Translations under genes and position numbers: made by a program
Shown here: piece by piece, positions 54,726 to 63,039 of the stretch
Position numbering within the stretch: position 1 is the first letter of the stretch
Layout: each line of letters starts with the position of its first letter
The notes under the pieces: model-generated
Seen by the model: the letters and a program-made list of their open reading frames with translations, nothing else
Database searches by the model: none
What the model was told of the DNA's origin: nothing
Source of the DNA: Sphingomonas paucimobilis NBRC 13935
Lineage (GTDB): Bacteria > Pseudomonadota > Alphaproteobacteria > Sphingomonadales > Sphingomonadaceae
Length of the DNA stretch: 64,000 nucleotides
NCBI RefSeq assembly: GCF_000739895.2
Contig: NZ_BBJS01000030.1
Location: 248,001 to 312,000 of the forward strand
Direction: 5' to 3'

Positions 54726-56411
54726 TCAGGCCGTCACCCCCTCGCCCGATAGGATCAGCGCCACGCCGATCGGGTGACGGGCACCGCCGGGCAGTGTCAC
54801 TTCCAGCGCATCGTCCGTCCGGCGGAAGGCCAGCGGCGTCGGGCCCCCCGGCATGGTCACGCGACGCACCTCGCCGGGCATCGTCGGGCTGTTCCGCCGC
54901 AACAGCGTCATGCGGACGATATTGTCGTCGGGCCAGCCGAGCACCAAGGCATGGAGGTTGCCGTCCCGTGTCGCATAGCGCACGTCGCGCGCGGTATAGG
55001 GCGATTTCGGACCTCCTTCGGAGAACAGCCCGGCATTGCCCCGCGTCGGCCCTTCGCCGTTCAGCTTCCACGGCCGGGTGGCGTAGATGGCCTCGCCGAA
55101 GCGCCGCATCCAGCCGCCAATCTCCTCTACGATCCGCTCTTCCTTGTCATCGATCGTGCCATCGCCGCGCATCGGCACCGAGAGCATGAGGTTGCCGTTC
55201 TTGGACACGACGTCGCACAGCGTATGGATGACCGTCGCCGCCGATTTATAGCCGTCACGGGCATAGAGATCAGCGTCGTAATGCCAATTGCCCAGGCACG
55301 TATCGGTCTGCCACGGAAAGCGCTCGATATAATTCTTTCCGCCACGCTCGACATCGTCGACAATTCCCATGCGGCGCTGCGGCGGCGTCATCTTGGCCGT
55401 TACCACCGCCTCCAGCCGGCCATCATGCCATGCCATCGACTGGTTATAATACCAGGCGGCGAACGCCAGCCCATATTGCTCCAGGGGTAGATCGAAATTG
55501 TCGAAATAGACCATGTCCGGGCGATGTTGCTCGACCAGATCCTGACAGCGCAGCAACCAGTTCCGGGCAAAGTCGCTACCGGCGGGAACGCCCTCGCTCC
55601 ACAGGCGATCGGTCGCCTCGTGCCACATATTCGCCTCGTCGACCGTGCAGATACCGTCAGGCATCGCCATGTGCCGGCCGGTATAGAGCTGCTGCGGGTC
55701 CAGCCCCTGCCACCATTTGCCCCGCCCCTGCGCCGCCGTCAGCTTGTAGGCGTCATAGCGCTGGCCGGCGCGCGGCCCCTCGGGGTCATAGCCATAGGCG
55801 GGCTGGTTCCAGTGCCAGGCATGGGCCGAATGGTTGGACACGGCAAAGCGCAGCCCCCGTTCGCGTGCCAGCTTCGCCCAGGTGCCGATAATGTCCTTGC
55901 GCGGGCCGACGCGGGTCGTGTTCCAGGGATGGTAGCGCGAGGCATAGGTATCGAGATTGTCGTGATGATTGGCCAGTGCCATGAAATATCTAGCACCCGC
56001 CCGCTGGTAGAGATCGAGCTGCCGGGCCGGGTCCCATCGCTCGGCCTTCCAGAGGTTCTGGATTTCCATGAACCCGACATCCGCCGGATGACCATAATGT
56101 TTCAGATGATGGGCATAGGCGCGCGATCCCGGCAGATACATTTCGCGCGCATACCAGTCGCCCGCTTCCGGCACGCATTGCGCGGTCCAATGCGCCCAGA
56201 TCCCGAACTTGGCGTCACGGAACCAGTCGGGCACGCTGTAACCGGCGGTCAACGAGGCCCAGTCAGGGGTAAAGCGCGCCGGCGGCGGCACCTTCAACGC
56301 GCGGCCCGCCCCCATCGGCGTCGGGGCAGTCGTCACGGCGGAAACCGCGGCCGGCGCCAGCGCAGCGGCCGCAACGCCCCCGCCGATCATCGCGCGTCGT
56401 GTCGTCTCCAT
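54726..56411 (-). CDS. Exported GH29 alpha-L-fucosidase
   Basis: Glycoside hydrolase (561 aa). The N-terminus TTRRAMIGGGVAAAALAPAA is a twin-arginine-type signal, so export is folded through Tat. The catalytic (beta/alpha)8 domain shows YSVPDWFRDAKFGIWAHW, YFMALANHHDNLDTYASRY, RFAVSNHSAHAWHW and MVYFDNFDLPL, where the Asp of the last block is the expected nucleophile region. The C-terminal ~110 residues form a beta-sandwich. The gene follows the stub of an OprB sugar porin, suggesting a former fucoside-uptake unit. Removal of L-fucose from glycans is the family role; the substrate is not shown. Confidence 0.87.
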   Translation of the reverse strand: METTRRAMIGGGVAAAALAPAAVSAVTTAPTPMGAGRALKVPPPARFTPDWASLTAGYSVPDWFRDAKFGIWAHWTAQCVPEAGDWYAREMYLPGSRAYAHHLKHYGHPADVGFMEIQNLWKAERWDPARQLDLYQRAGARYFMALANHHDNLDTYASRYHPWNTTRVGPRKDIIGTWAKLARERGLRFAVSNHSAHAWHWNQPAYGYDPEGPRAGQRYDAYKLTAAQGRGKWWQGLDPQQLYTGRHMAMPDGICTVDEANMWHEATDRLWSEGVPAGSDFARNWLLRCQDLVEQHRPDMVYFDNFDLPLEQYGLAFAAWYYNQSMAWHDGRLEAVVTAKMTPPQRRMGIVDDVERGGKNYIERFPWQTDTCLGNWHYDADLYARDGYKSAATVIHTLCDVVSKNGNLMLSVPMRGDGTIDDKEERIVEEIGGWMRRFGEAIYATRPWKLNGEGPTRGNAGLFSEGGPKSPYTARDVRYATRDGNLHALVLGWPDDNIVRMTLLRRNSPTMPGEVRRVTMPGGPTPLAFRRTDDALEVTLPGGARHPIGVALILSGEGVTA

Positions 56412-56681
56412 GCCCGTCTCTCCCGTTCTTCACGCCATCTCAGCTCATGCACGCACGACGCGGCCGGATGGGCCGCACCCATCATGGAAGCGGGATCGAG
56501 AGGGCAAGAAGCGGCACCGCGCGCAAAAGGCCCCAATTCACAATCCTCCCACCGCCGCCACGGCGACCATCATCAGCTTCAAGACTTTTGTGAGTGAGAG
56601 TATTCTTTCATATGTAACGGCAGTCAATGTCTGACTTATGAGAAAGCGACACAGCGCGCGGCGGCGAGCGTAGGACCGAGC

Positions 56682-57131
56682 TCAGTGGCTCGACCAGGCG
56701 ATCCGGAACCGCAGGCCCAGCACCAGCGCATCGTCGATCGTCGAGTCCGCCGACGGATTCAGGACATATTGGATATCGGGCTGGACCGAGATGCCCTTTA
56801 TGATCTCGTCGCTATAGGTCAGTTCGAAGATCGTCTCGCTGCCATCCAGCCGTGGCGAATCGACCGGATTGCCGGCGCGGTAGTTGCGGGACAGTGCGCC
56901 ATTGCCCGCGCCCAATGACACGGCGCTGGCCGGCCGCGATGCGAAGGGGCGCTCCCACAGCACGCCGCTCTGCCAGCCACCTCGAAACGGCGTCGTCCGC
57001 CCGTCCGACAGGCCTAAACGTACAAAGCCGACCAGATGGGTACCATCACCCTCCGCCGCGCCGAGCAGATCCTGTTCCGCAAGCAGATAGAGGCCTTGTG
57101 AAAAATAGCGCTCTTCGGTGTAGGGGATCAT
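56682..57131 (-). pseudogene. 3' remnant of an OprB-type carbohydrate porin gene, cut by a prophage
   Basis: The last ~150 residues of a porin are intact. TIDDALVLGLRFRIAWSSH is the OprB-type terminal strand, and GISVQPDIQYVLNP and YRAGNPVDSPRLDGSETIFE are barrel strands. The 5' part is missing: upstream of 57131 lies prophage end DNA with a TGA three codons before the ATG. The remaining fragment has no signal peptide. The other half should lie beyond the far end of the prophage. Confidence 0.8.
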
Positions 57132-57359
57132 GAACTGTCACATCGTGGGACGGTGGGATTGGGCGGGCCATTGTGGGCTATTCTGGGATGGGAATGGCTG
57201 AAAACGGGGCTTTTCTCGGCTGACCACCAGAAGTGTCACGGTTGTGACAGTTTGAGGCCATAAATCGGCGTTGCAATGCCTCTTCAGCCCTTGTGCACGC
57301 CACGATGTGACAGTTCCCGTGCGCCCCCCTTACGGCGTTTCCATGTCCTCAACTGTCAC
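57132..57359. repeat. Cluster of inverted TGTCAC repeats at the prophage end
   Basis: GAACTGTCACATCGTG (57132-57147) and its perfect reverse complement CACGATGTGACAGTTC (57301-57316), plus TGTCAC-ggtt-GTGACA (57234-57249) and AACTGTCAC (57351-57359). Spacing of such copies within ~230 bases resembles MuA-type transposase end-binding sites. Confidence 0.7.
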
Positions 57360-58736
57360 GACATCGATCGCGGATCGGTTGGCGTCGAGATAGGCCAGGA
57401 GCTGGTCGAAGGCGGGCTGCCAATTCGACATCGATCCCGACAGGCCGTCGTGAAAGACGAGGAAGCCCACCCCCTTTTGGGCTATCGCGCGGTCAACGTG
57501 GTTCTTCCAATAGGTCGCATAGATCGCGCTGTTGTTACCCCATTGAAACTCGCCTGCGCCCATCGCGCGGATGCGCATGGGGTCACCCCAGGGATAGGTC
57601 TCGACCTGTGCGAACTCGCCAAAATAATAGGCGCGCATCGATCGGAACGCCTGTCGAAACATCGGGTAGGCGATCATGTCGGTTGGGCCGACGTTACTGA
57701 AATAGCTGCCATGGCCGCCGCCGGTCAGGCCGATGGCATTCTGCCAGTTCCGGAGCTTCGCCATTTCGGCCGTGCGCTGGTCGGCCGTCATGACATCAAT
57801 GCCGCCGGCTCCGGTGGCGTTCTCGGTCGAGTAGGCTTGGCTTGCGATCTGCCAACCGAGATTGTCGTGCAGCGCCTTGATCTGGGCGACGGGCAGCTTG
57901 CCGGTCTTACCCGCATCGATCGCAGGCGATGCATATAGCACGCCCCTGAAGCCATAGCGGGCCATGGCGCGCGATGCGTAGTTGATGGTGGCGGGATACT
58001 GATCGTCGAACGACAGGATCAGCTTTGCCCTGGTCAGGGCATTTGCCACCACCTCGACGTTGCCGACAGCGATCGTCATCCCGGCGGTGCTGTTCGCCTG
58101 CACCTCGACCAGCGCCCAAGTCAGGGCGGACAGGTTCGCACCGTTGCCAACGGAGGTGAACGCGCTGACCGGGATGGTGAACGACCCCCAGCGCTGCTCA
58201 GCGTTCTTCTGGCCTTCACGGATCAGCCCAGCGGCGTTGAACTCGTGATAGTTGCCCCCCGGCGACGACGGGCTGCCTTCCGAAAAGAGCCGGATTTTGT
58301 AGCCGTTCAAGCGAGGATCGACGTTGACGATCGGCTTCGTCCAGATGCGGATCAGCTGCCCGGCGGCGCTGATCGGGACCGCCTGGACGACGGCGGGACG
58401 AAGCTGGCGGGCATTGAACGACGCGAGCGTGACCGTCAGACGGGTGTCGCCATAAAGCGGATCGCCGGCAACGTCGCTGGCCTCGCCGGGTGCATTGGTC
58501 AGACGGCCGACCTGATCGAACGAGGCGAGGACGCCGATGGGCGCGGCGATACGGTAGCGCTGATAGATGCGCCCACCGATCGCGGGGGCCTTGTCACCAT
58601 CGGCGGGTTGCTGCGCCCATTCCGGACTGGGCAGGGCGATGGACGGCAACTGGCTGGGGGTCTGGACCTGCACCTGGGCGGCGGCGGCGGAACAGGCGAG
58701 CATGGCGGCGATCGTCACGATGAGGTTGCGGGTCAT
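57330..58736 (-). CDS. Exported polysaccharide-deacetylase-like protein, metal site degenerate
   Basis: Protein of 468 aa with signal peptide (LIVTIAAMLACSAAAAQV). Residues ~230-460 follow the NodB deacetylase fold: LILSFDDQYPATINY holds the first aspartates, and the WQIASQAYSTEN segment sits where the two metal histidines normally appear (H-x3-H) but has none. So the enzyme may be inactive or carbohydrate-binding. An N-terminal ~200-residue beta-rich region precedes. The ATG at 58736 overlaps the upstream gene's stop (TGATG). Last gene before the phage end: likely lysogenic cargo or a surface protein, not recognised structural phage. Confidence 0.7.
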   Translation of the reverse strand: MTRNLIVTIAAMLACSAAAAQVQVQTPSQLPSIALPSPEWAQQPADGDKAPAIGGRIYQRYRIAAPIGVLASFDQVGRLTNAPGEASDVAGDPLYGDTRLTVTLASFNARQLRPAVVQAVPISAAGQLIRIWTKPIVNVDPRLNGYKIRLFSEGSPSSPGGNYHEFNAAGLIREGQKNAEQRWGSFTIPVSAFTSVGNGANLSALTWALVEVQANSTAGMTIAVGNVEVVANALTRAKLILSFDDQYPATINYASRAMARYGFRGVLYASPAIDAGKTGKLPVAQIKALHDNLGWQIASQAYSTENATGAGGIDVMTADQRTAEMAKLRNWQNAIGLTGGGHGSYFSNVGPTDMIAYPMFRQAFRSMRAYYFGEFAQVETYPWGDPMRIRAMGAGEFQWGNNSAIYATYWKNHVDRAIAQKGVGFLVFHDGLSGSMSNWQPAFDQLLAYLDANRSAIDVVTVEDMETP

Positions 58737-59200
58737 CACGGTATCCGATTGAGGGTAACGGAACAGCCGGTCGTGCCGCTCAGGGCGATATCCACGGTCT
58801 GACCGGAGGCGAATTGCACTGGCGTGCCGCCATTCGCATCGGCAGCGACTCGCGACAGGAGCGGGAGCATCGTCGCGCCGTCCGCCGCCCGGTATCGCAA
58901 CGTGACCGATCCATAGCCGGTGCAGAACTGGTTCAGGACATAGCTGCCGCCGTAGAGCGCGACAGCTGCGCTCGTGACGTTGCCGGTCGCCAACGTCACC
59001 GGCTCGATCGTGCCGACAGGCAGCGGGGTTTCGCGGGTGACGGACGTGGCGGCCTTGCCGCTACCGCCATAGGCCATCGCCGATTGCGGCACGAATGCGC
59101 CAGGCGCGGCGACCGGCTTGGACTGGGCGGCGGCAAACCCCGGCACCATGAGCAGGGCGAGGCCAAACGCCGCCTTGCGGTAGAGATATTGGATAGACAC
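58736..59200 (-). CDS. Exported hypothetical protein in the prophage
   Basis: 154-aa protein of unknown function. The start is GTG at 59200 with GGAGG 5 bases before it, giving a signal peptide (FGLALLMVPGFAAAQ). The rest is beta-rich (TLRYRAADGATMLP, VDIALSGTTGCSVTLNRIP) with two cysteines (QFCTGYG and TGCSV) that could form a disulfide. It overlaps the deacetylase-like gene, so the two probably act together at the cell surface or virion. Confidence 0.7.
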   Translation of the reverse strand: MSIQYLYRKAAFGLALLMVPGFAAAQSKPVAAPGAFVPQSAMAYGGSGKAATSVTRETPLPVGTIEPVTLATGNVTSAAVALYGGSYVLNQFCTGYGSVTLRYRAADGATMLPLLSRVAADANGGTPVQFASGQTVDIALSGTTGCSVTLNRIP

Positions 59201-59280
59201 ACTAGCCTCCAGATTGAGGCCTTGAACCTTGGCGTGGATTTCCTCGGTTGTCGGGATGCACTGACGCACCTAAATAGTAA

Positions 59281-59376
59281 GTGCGTCGCGCGTGACACGG
59301 TGAAACTGGCGGCCGTAGGACCGGAGCAATCCGGGATCGCTTGCGAGGGACTGGCAGTCCTCGTCGCGCGACGCAC
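59281..59376. repeat. 12-bp inverted repeat before the cargo genes
   Basis: GTGCGTCGCGCG (59281-59292) and CGCGCGACGCAC (59365-59376), perfect, with 72 bases between, in the 182-base gap between the gpF-like gene and the exported pair. It could form a long stem (terminator/attenuator) or mark a DNA-insertion boundary. Confidence 0.55.
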
Positions 59377-59382
59377 CCACCT

Positions 59383-61215
59383 TCACCATGGCATGAAGGT
59401 TTCCAACAGCGATGACAGTTCCTCGGCCTGCAACACGCGCAGGGCGATGATCTGCAACAGGCTGGGGCCGGGTTGCAGACGGACCATCATGATGCGCCCA
59501 CCGACATTGCGGACAAGGATGGTTTGCTCGCCGTCGCGCAACACATGCTCCGGCTCATCGGCGACCGATCCCGCCAGCAGGAGGTCCGCGCCGATCGCGG
59601 CCAGGCCGTCACTGGTGACCTGGGCGATATTGGTCGGCGCGCCGATAAGGCGGCGGATATCGTCTGCCAGCGCGAGGGCCGGCGCTTGCCCCAACTGCTC
59701 GACCACGGCGGCGAAGCGATCCGACGCGATGAAGCGGTCGAGCGCGGCTTGCGTCGCCACGGGGTCCGCCTTGGCCGCCGCCATGAGCTTTTGCATCGCC
59801 ACACGGGCGGTCTTGCGGCGGACAGAGGCGTCCAGCGTCTCCAGCGCCGACGACGCCTGCGCGACAGGATCGCCCGTCTTCGATCCGGCGCGACGCTCGG
59901 CAAGCCGCTCCAGCGCGCGAGCATAGTCGGCGGCGGCATCGGCCTTGCCGCCGACACGGTTGCCCGCCTCCAGTTCGCGCGCCAAATCCTTCCACGCGCC
60001 CCGGCGATAGCTCTGGAGATACATCGCATCGCCATTGGCGGTGACCTTCACCGTGGCACGCAGCAGCCCGTCATCGTCCTTCCAGATCACAACATGGTTG
60101 CCGCGATCGCGCAGGATATGGTCGGGCTCGGCTCCGACCATGGGCAGCTTGCGATAGTCGGCAACCGTCAGGTCGGGATGGCCGGCGCTACGCGCCGTCT
60201 GGCCGAGCTGCTTGGCATAGCTGTCGCTCGACAGCACCACGACGTGGTTCTTCGCGCCCAGCGCGGTCCGTGCCGCATCGTCCAGGACCATGACCGGAAA
60301 GACGCCGCCCGGCTCCGCCAGCGTCTCCAGAAAGGCGTCGCTCTTGACCAGATCGCTCAGCACCGCGCGCGCCGCCTTCGGATCGAGTGGGGCCATGTCC
60401 TCCAGCGACCGGGTGGCCTTCTCGGCGACCGCCTGCATCCCGAACGCGCCGGGGTTGTAGGCAAAGCCCGGCCCGATCCCGACCGGGACCGCCTCGGGCT
60501 TGTCGGCCCCTTTGCGCCAGAAGGTGCGCAGCCGCCCCCCGACCTGACCATCGGCGGTCATCCATCCCATACGAACCAGCTGGTCGTCGGTGGTGACGCG
60601 GTAGCCCAAGCGATCCATGTCGGCCTGGGACAACTGCCGAACCGTGCAGCGACACCCCCAGTCATTGGGGGGATAGAAGACAGCCCAGGCGGGATGATCG
60701 ACGGGCAGGATGATACGGAACGGGAAGGCCGGGTCATTGCCGCCCCAGCGCCGGTGCAGCGGGCGGGTGCGGTTGTCGCCGATCGACACGTACATGAGGT
60801 ACGGCCGAACGTCTTTCATCTCCTGGATGCGCTTCCACCGCCCGGCCGCCCGGCTGATGCGCAGGTTCGTGTCGTAGATGGTGCGCAGGCGACGGCCGCC
60901 GACATAGACAGGGTCGGTGGTGCCGGTCAGCGCTTCATTCTCGACCATGCCCCACCACCCTGCTTTCTTCAGCTCGGGGATGAGGCCCGCCTTCCATTGC
61001 TCCAGCGTGCCGCCGTCGCGCATGACCTTGTCCAGTGACTGGCGGATGGTGGCGAGCAGGTCCAGGTTCGCCACCTTGGCGACAGTGAAGGCGCGGGCAT
61101 GGTCGGCCTGCCACATCTCGGTCCAGTGGACGGTCGGGCGCAGCTTGTCGCGCGCCTCGAACGCGGCGACCGTATCATCGGCGGGCAGGTTGATGGTGGC
61201 GCGTAGCTCAGGCAT
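59383..61215 (-). CDS. Mu gpF-like head morphogenesis protein with nuclease-like C-terminal segments
   Basis: Minor capsid/head morphogenesis protein (610 aa). The N-terminal ~210 residues follow the Phage_Mu_F fold (IYDTNLRISRAAGRWKRIQ, VSIGDNRTRPLHRRWGG, PPNDWGCRCTVRQLSQADM). The C-terminal part carries segments like those of phage barnase/EndoU-RelE-type nuclease domains (PBECR): PDHILRDRGNHVVIWKDDDG and a second copy, PEHVLRDGEQTILVRN. The start at 61215 overlaps the DUF2786 gene by 8 bases. Homologues are packaged in the virion and may be injected. The nuclease assignment is from memory of the domain pattern. Confidence 0.8.
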   Translation of the reverse strand: MPELRATINLPADDTVAAFEARDKLRPTVHWTEMWQADHARAFTVAKVANLDLLATIRQSLDKVMRDGGTLEQWKAGLIPELKKAGWWGMVENEALTGTTDPVYVGGRRLRTIYDTNLRISRAAGRWKRIQEMKDVRPYLMYVSIGDNRTRPLHRRWGGNDPAFPFRIILPVDHPAWAVFYPPNDWGCRCTVRQLSQADMDRLGYRVTTDDQLVRMGWMTADGQVGGRLRTFWRKGADKPEAVPVGIGPGFAYNPGAFGMQAVAEKATRSLEDMAPLDPKAARAVLSDLVKSDAFLETLAEPGGVFPVMVLDDAARTALGAKNHVVVLSSDSYAKQLGQTARSAGHPDLTVADYRKLPMVGAEPDHILRDRGNHVVIWKDDDGLLRATVKVTANGDAMYLQSYRRGAWKDLARELEAGNRVGGKADAAADYARALERLAERRAGSKTGDPVAQASSALETLDASVRRKTARVAMQKLMAAAKADPVATQAALDRFIASDRFAAVVEQLGQAPALALADDIRRLIGAPTNIAQVTSDGLAAIGADLLLAGSVADEPEHVLRDGEQTILVRNVGGRIMMVRLQPGPSLLQIIALRVLQAEELSSLLETFMPW

Positions 61216-61894
61216 CGGCCGTCACCCCAAGCTGACCGATCCGGGCAATGGGTGTCTCGCCGGGTACGCCGTGATGCAGTTGTTCGTCGCGGCCGGCGAC
61301 ATGACCACGCAGATAGTCGTTCAGGGTACGACGCCCGGCGGACGCATCGCGTCCTTCGACCGTCGTCAGGGTCGGATAATGCCGTTCGACATAAAGCCGA
61401 ATGGCGGCGTCATCGAAAGAAAGAGGGGCCAGCTTGGCGACCGCCTTGCGAACGGCGTTAGCCCAACCCTCGCAAAACGCATCCGCGCGGGCACGTTTGC
61501 GCGCGAGTTTGCAGCGCCGCAGCTTGCTCTTGATATAGGCAGCTCGGGCATCCTTCAGGCGACGGTGTAGCGCGACGAACGCATAGGCGGCGATGTCAGG
61601 GGCGGCCCCGCGCCCGATATACGTGAAGTCGAGGTCAAAGTTGATGATGACCGAAACGCCAAGCGCTTCCTCGATCGCCGTGGACAGTGTGCATTCCCAC
61701 ATAGGTGGGCGCTGCCTCCGCGAACCCCGCGCCGACGACTCGCCAATCTCCGACGCCGCAATATCGGCATCGGTCACGCCATGTTCTTCCATGAGGGCGC
61801 GGGCCATTGCCAGGGCATTGGCGGCCTCATGCTCGTTCGAGCTGGCCGACAGCGCCAGACATTTGCGGATGCGACGGAGAAGCGCGTCGTTCAC
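61208..61894 (-). CDS. DUF2786-domain protein
   Basis: Protein of 228 aa; start GTG at 61894, in a GTGA overlap with the gene before it. The N-terminal ~45 residues (LLRRIRKCLALSASSNEHEA, AMARALMEEHGV) are the DUF2786 motif common in phages. The remainder is a helical/basic domain (KLRRCKLARKRARADAFCEG). Function unknown. Its position between the portal and gpF genes is unusual for Mu, where such proteins are in the early region. Confidence 0.8.
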   Translation of the reverse strand: MNDALLRRIRKCLALSASSNEHEAANALAMARALMEEHGVTDADIAASEIGESSARGSRRQRPPMWECTLSTAIEEALGVSVIINFDLDFTYIGRGAAPDIAAYAFVALHRRLKDARAAYIKSKLRRCKLARKRARADAFCEGWANAVRKAVAKLAPLSFDDAAIRLYVERHYPTLTTVEGRDASAGRRTLNDYLRGHVAGRDEQLHHGVPGETPIARIGQLGVTADA

Positions 61895-62067
61895 GCCAGA
61901 ACCTCGTAGAATTCAATATCGTGGGGGTGGCCGGTCAGCGACCAGCGGCATCCGGTCCGGCCATCGGCAGGCCAGCCGGGTGGACCGAAGCGGTCGCCGT
62001 TGCGCAGCGTGCCGGTGACGCGCTTGTCCCTCGCCTCGGCCGGGCAAAAGCCGGGGTTGCGCTTCAC
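61891..62067 (-). CDS. Small phage protein, 58 aa
   Basis: Too short for standard calling but tightly coupled: GTG at 62067 and TGA at 61891 overlap both neighbours in GTGA. It reads MKRNPGFCPAEARDKRVTGT, then a Trp/Gly-rich stretch (GPPGWPADGRTGCRWSLTG). Two cysteines. Function unknown. Confidence 0.65.
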   Translation of the reverse strand: MKRNPGFCPAEARDKRVTGTLRNGDRFGPPGWPADGRTGCRWSLTGHPHDIEFYEVLA

Positions 62068-62522
62068 AAGCGACCCTCGGCCTGGGCTTCGCGATATTCA
62101 TCGCGCAGGTCAGCCATGCGGTTCTGGAACCACGTCCACGCATAGTCTGGACCTCGGTCACCGGTCGCCAGGACGTAGAAATGCAGCGCGATCGCGCTGG
62201 AGCGCTTAAGCTTGCCCGGCTCGGAATGCCGATCGAGAAAACGGCGCGCCTTATCGAGCTGCGCTTCCATCTGCGCGGCCTGATCGTCCCAGCGCTGGCG
62301 GACGGCGGCGCGACGGTCCCAGCCGACCAGCCAGTAACGGACCAGATGGCGCGGGCATTCGCTCGGGGGCCGGTCGCGACTGGGCGCTATCCAGCCGATG
62401 GGCCGCCGGACCTCGGAGGGATAGGTATCGTCCAGGTCAGCGATGCCGCGCCTGATCCACGCGGCGGCAAGCTCGCCGTCGTCGGGCTGGCGCTGGCGGC
62501 GGGGCGGCGAACGCCGCTTCAC
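62064..62522 (-). CDS. Hypothetical phage protein, 152 aa
   Basis: Starts GTG at 62522 in a GTGA overlap and ends in one. Predicted largely helical and charged (AAQMEAQLDKARRFLDRHSE, QNRMADLRDEYREAQAEGRL). No family recognised. A longer reading to 62927 exists but has no support and overlaps two coupled genes. Confidence 0.65.
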   Translation of the reverse strand: MKRRSPPRRQRQPDDGELAAAWIRRGIADLDDTYPSEVRRPIGWIAPSRDRPPSECPRHLVRYWLVGWDRRAAVRQRWDDQAAQMEAQLDKARRFLDRHSEPGKLKRSSAIALHFYVLATGDRGPDYAWTWFQNRMADLRDEYREAQAEGRL

Positions 62523-62863
62523 GGCTGCACCGTGTCGAGCAGGTCGGCCCCGGCCTGCGACAGGCGCAGGAACGGCATGGACTCGGCATTGAGCGACCAT
62601 GTCTTGAGGCCCAGTTGCTCGATCAGCGCCGGTCGGCCGCGCTGGCGTTGCAGCAGCGTTGCAAGGGTGCTCCAGCGCACCCCAGTTCGCAGCACGTCGG
62701 GGACATGGCGCGGAGAAGTCGGATGCACCGCCAGCATCGCCCGGCGCTGGGCAGGCGACAACGATGCCCAGCGGGCACGGCGCTTGGCATCGCACGCCTC
62801 GCAAGAGCAGCGATCCTTGGGCGGAATGTGCGGGAGCGTGTCCCGGTCCCAGCGCGCGGCCAT
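62519..62863 (-). CDS. Hypothetical phage protein with CxxC motif, 114 aa
   Basis: The ATG at 62863 lies 2 bases after the preceding stop, so it is favoured over the upstream in-frame ATG at 62938. CSCEACDAKRRARWASLSPA resembles a small zinc-knuckle start. Helix-rich remainder (WSTLATLLQRQRGRPALIEQ) that could bind DNA as a winged-helix-like fold (weak). No family recognised. Confidence 0.65.
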   Translation of the reverse strand: MAARWDRDTLPHIPPKDRCSCEACDAKRRARWASLSPAQRRAMLAVHPTSPRHVPDVLRTGVRWSTLATLLQRQRGRPALIEQLGLKTWSLNAESMPFLRLSQAGADLLDTVQP

Positions 62864-62865
62864 GG

Positions 62866-63039
62866 TCAGCGCCCGTCCCGACACGGCGCACAACGCCCGC
62901 CGACCAGGCGCGGCCAGTCGCGCCCACATTGCCGGCATTCGCCCTTCACACCGACCGGAACCGGCTGGATCGCGTTGGCGATCAGACGATCGAGTTCGCG
63001 CATGCCGACCGCGACGGCGAGGTCCATTTCGTCGGCCAT
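62866..63039 (-). CDS. Small C4 zinc-finger protein (TraR/DksA-like), 57 aa
   Basis: Not reported by usual length cut-offs. Starts ATG at 63039, one base into the portal stop (TGATG). It begins MADEMDLAVAVGMRELDRLI and ends with CRQCGRDWPRLVGGRCAPC, four cysteines (Cys35, 38, 50, 53) as a zinc ribbon. Length and order fit phage TraR/DksA-like modulators of RNA polymerase, but the acidic DxxDxA tip is not clear, so the role is tentative. Confidence 0.6.
   Translation of the reverse strand: MADEMDLAVAVGMRELDRLIANAIQPVPVGVKGECRQCGRDWPRLVGGRCAPCRDGR

Noticed and set aside
62064..62927. Full-length 287-codon reading of the 152-aa phage gene
   Set aside because: The upstream half overlaps two coupled genes and is Arg/Ala-rich; the GTGA overlap at 62519-62522 fixes the shorter start.
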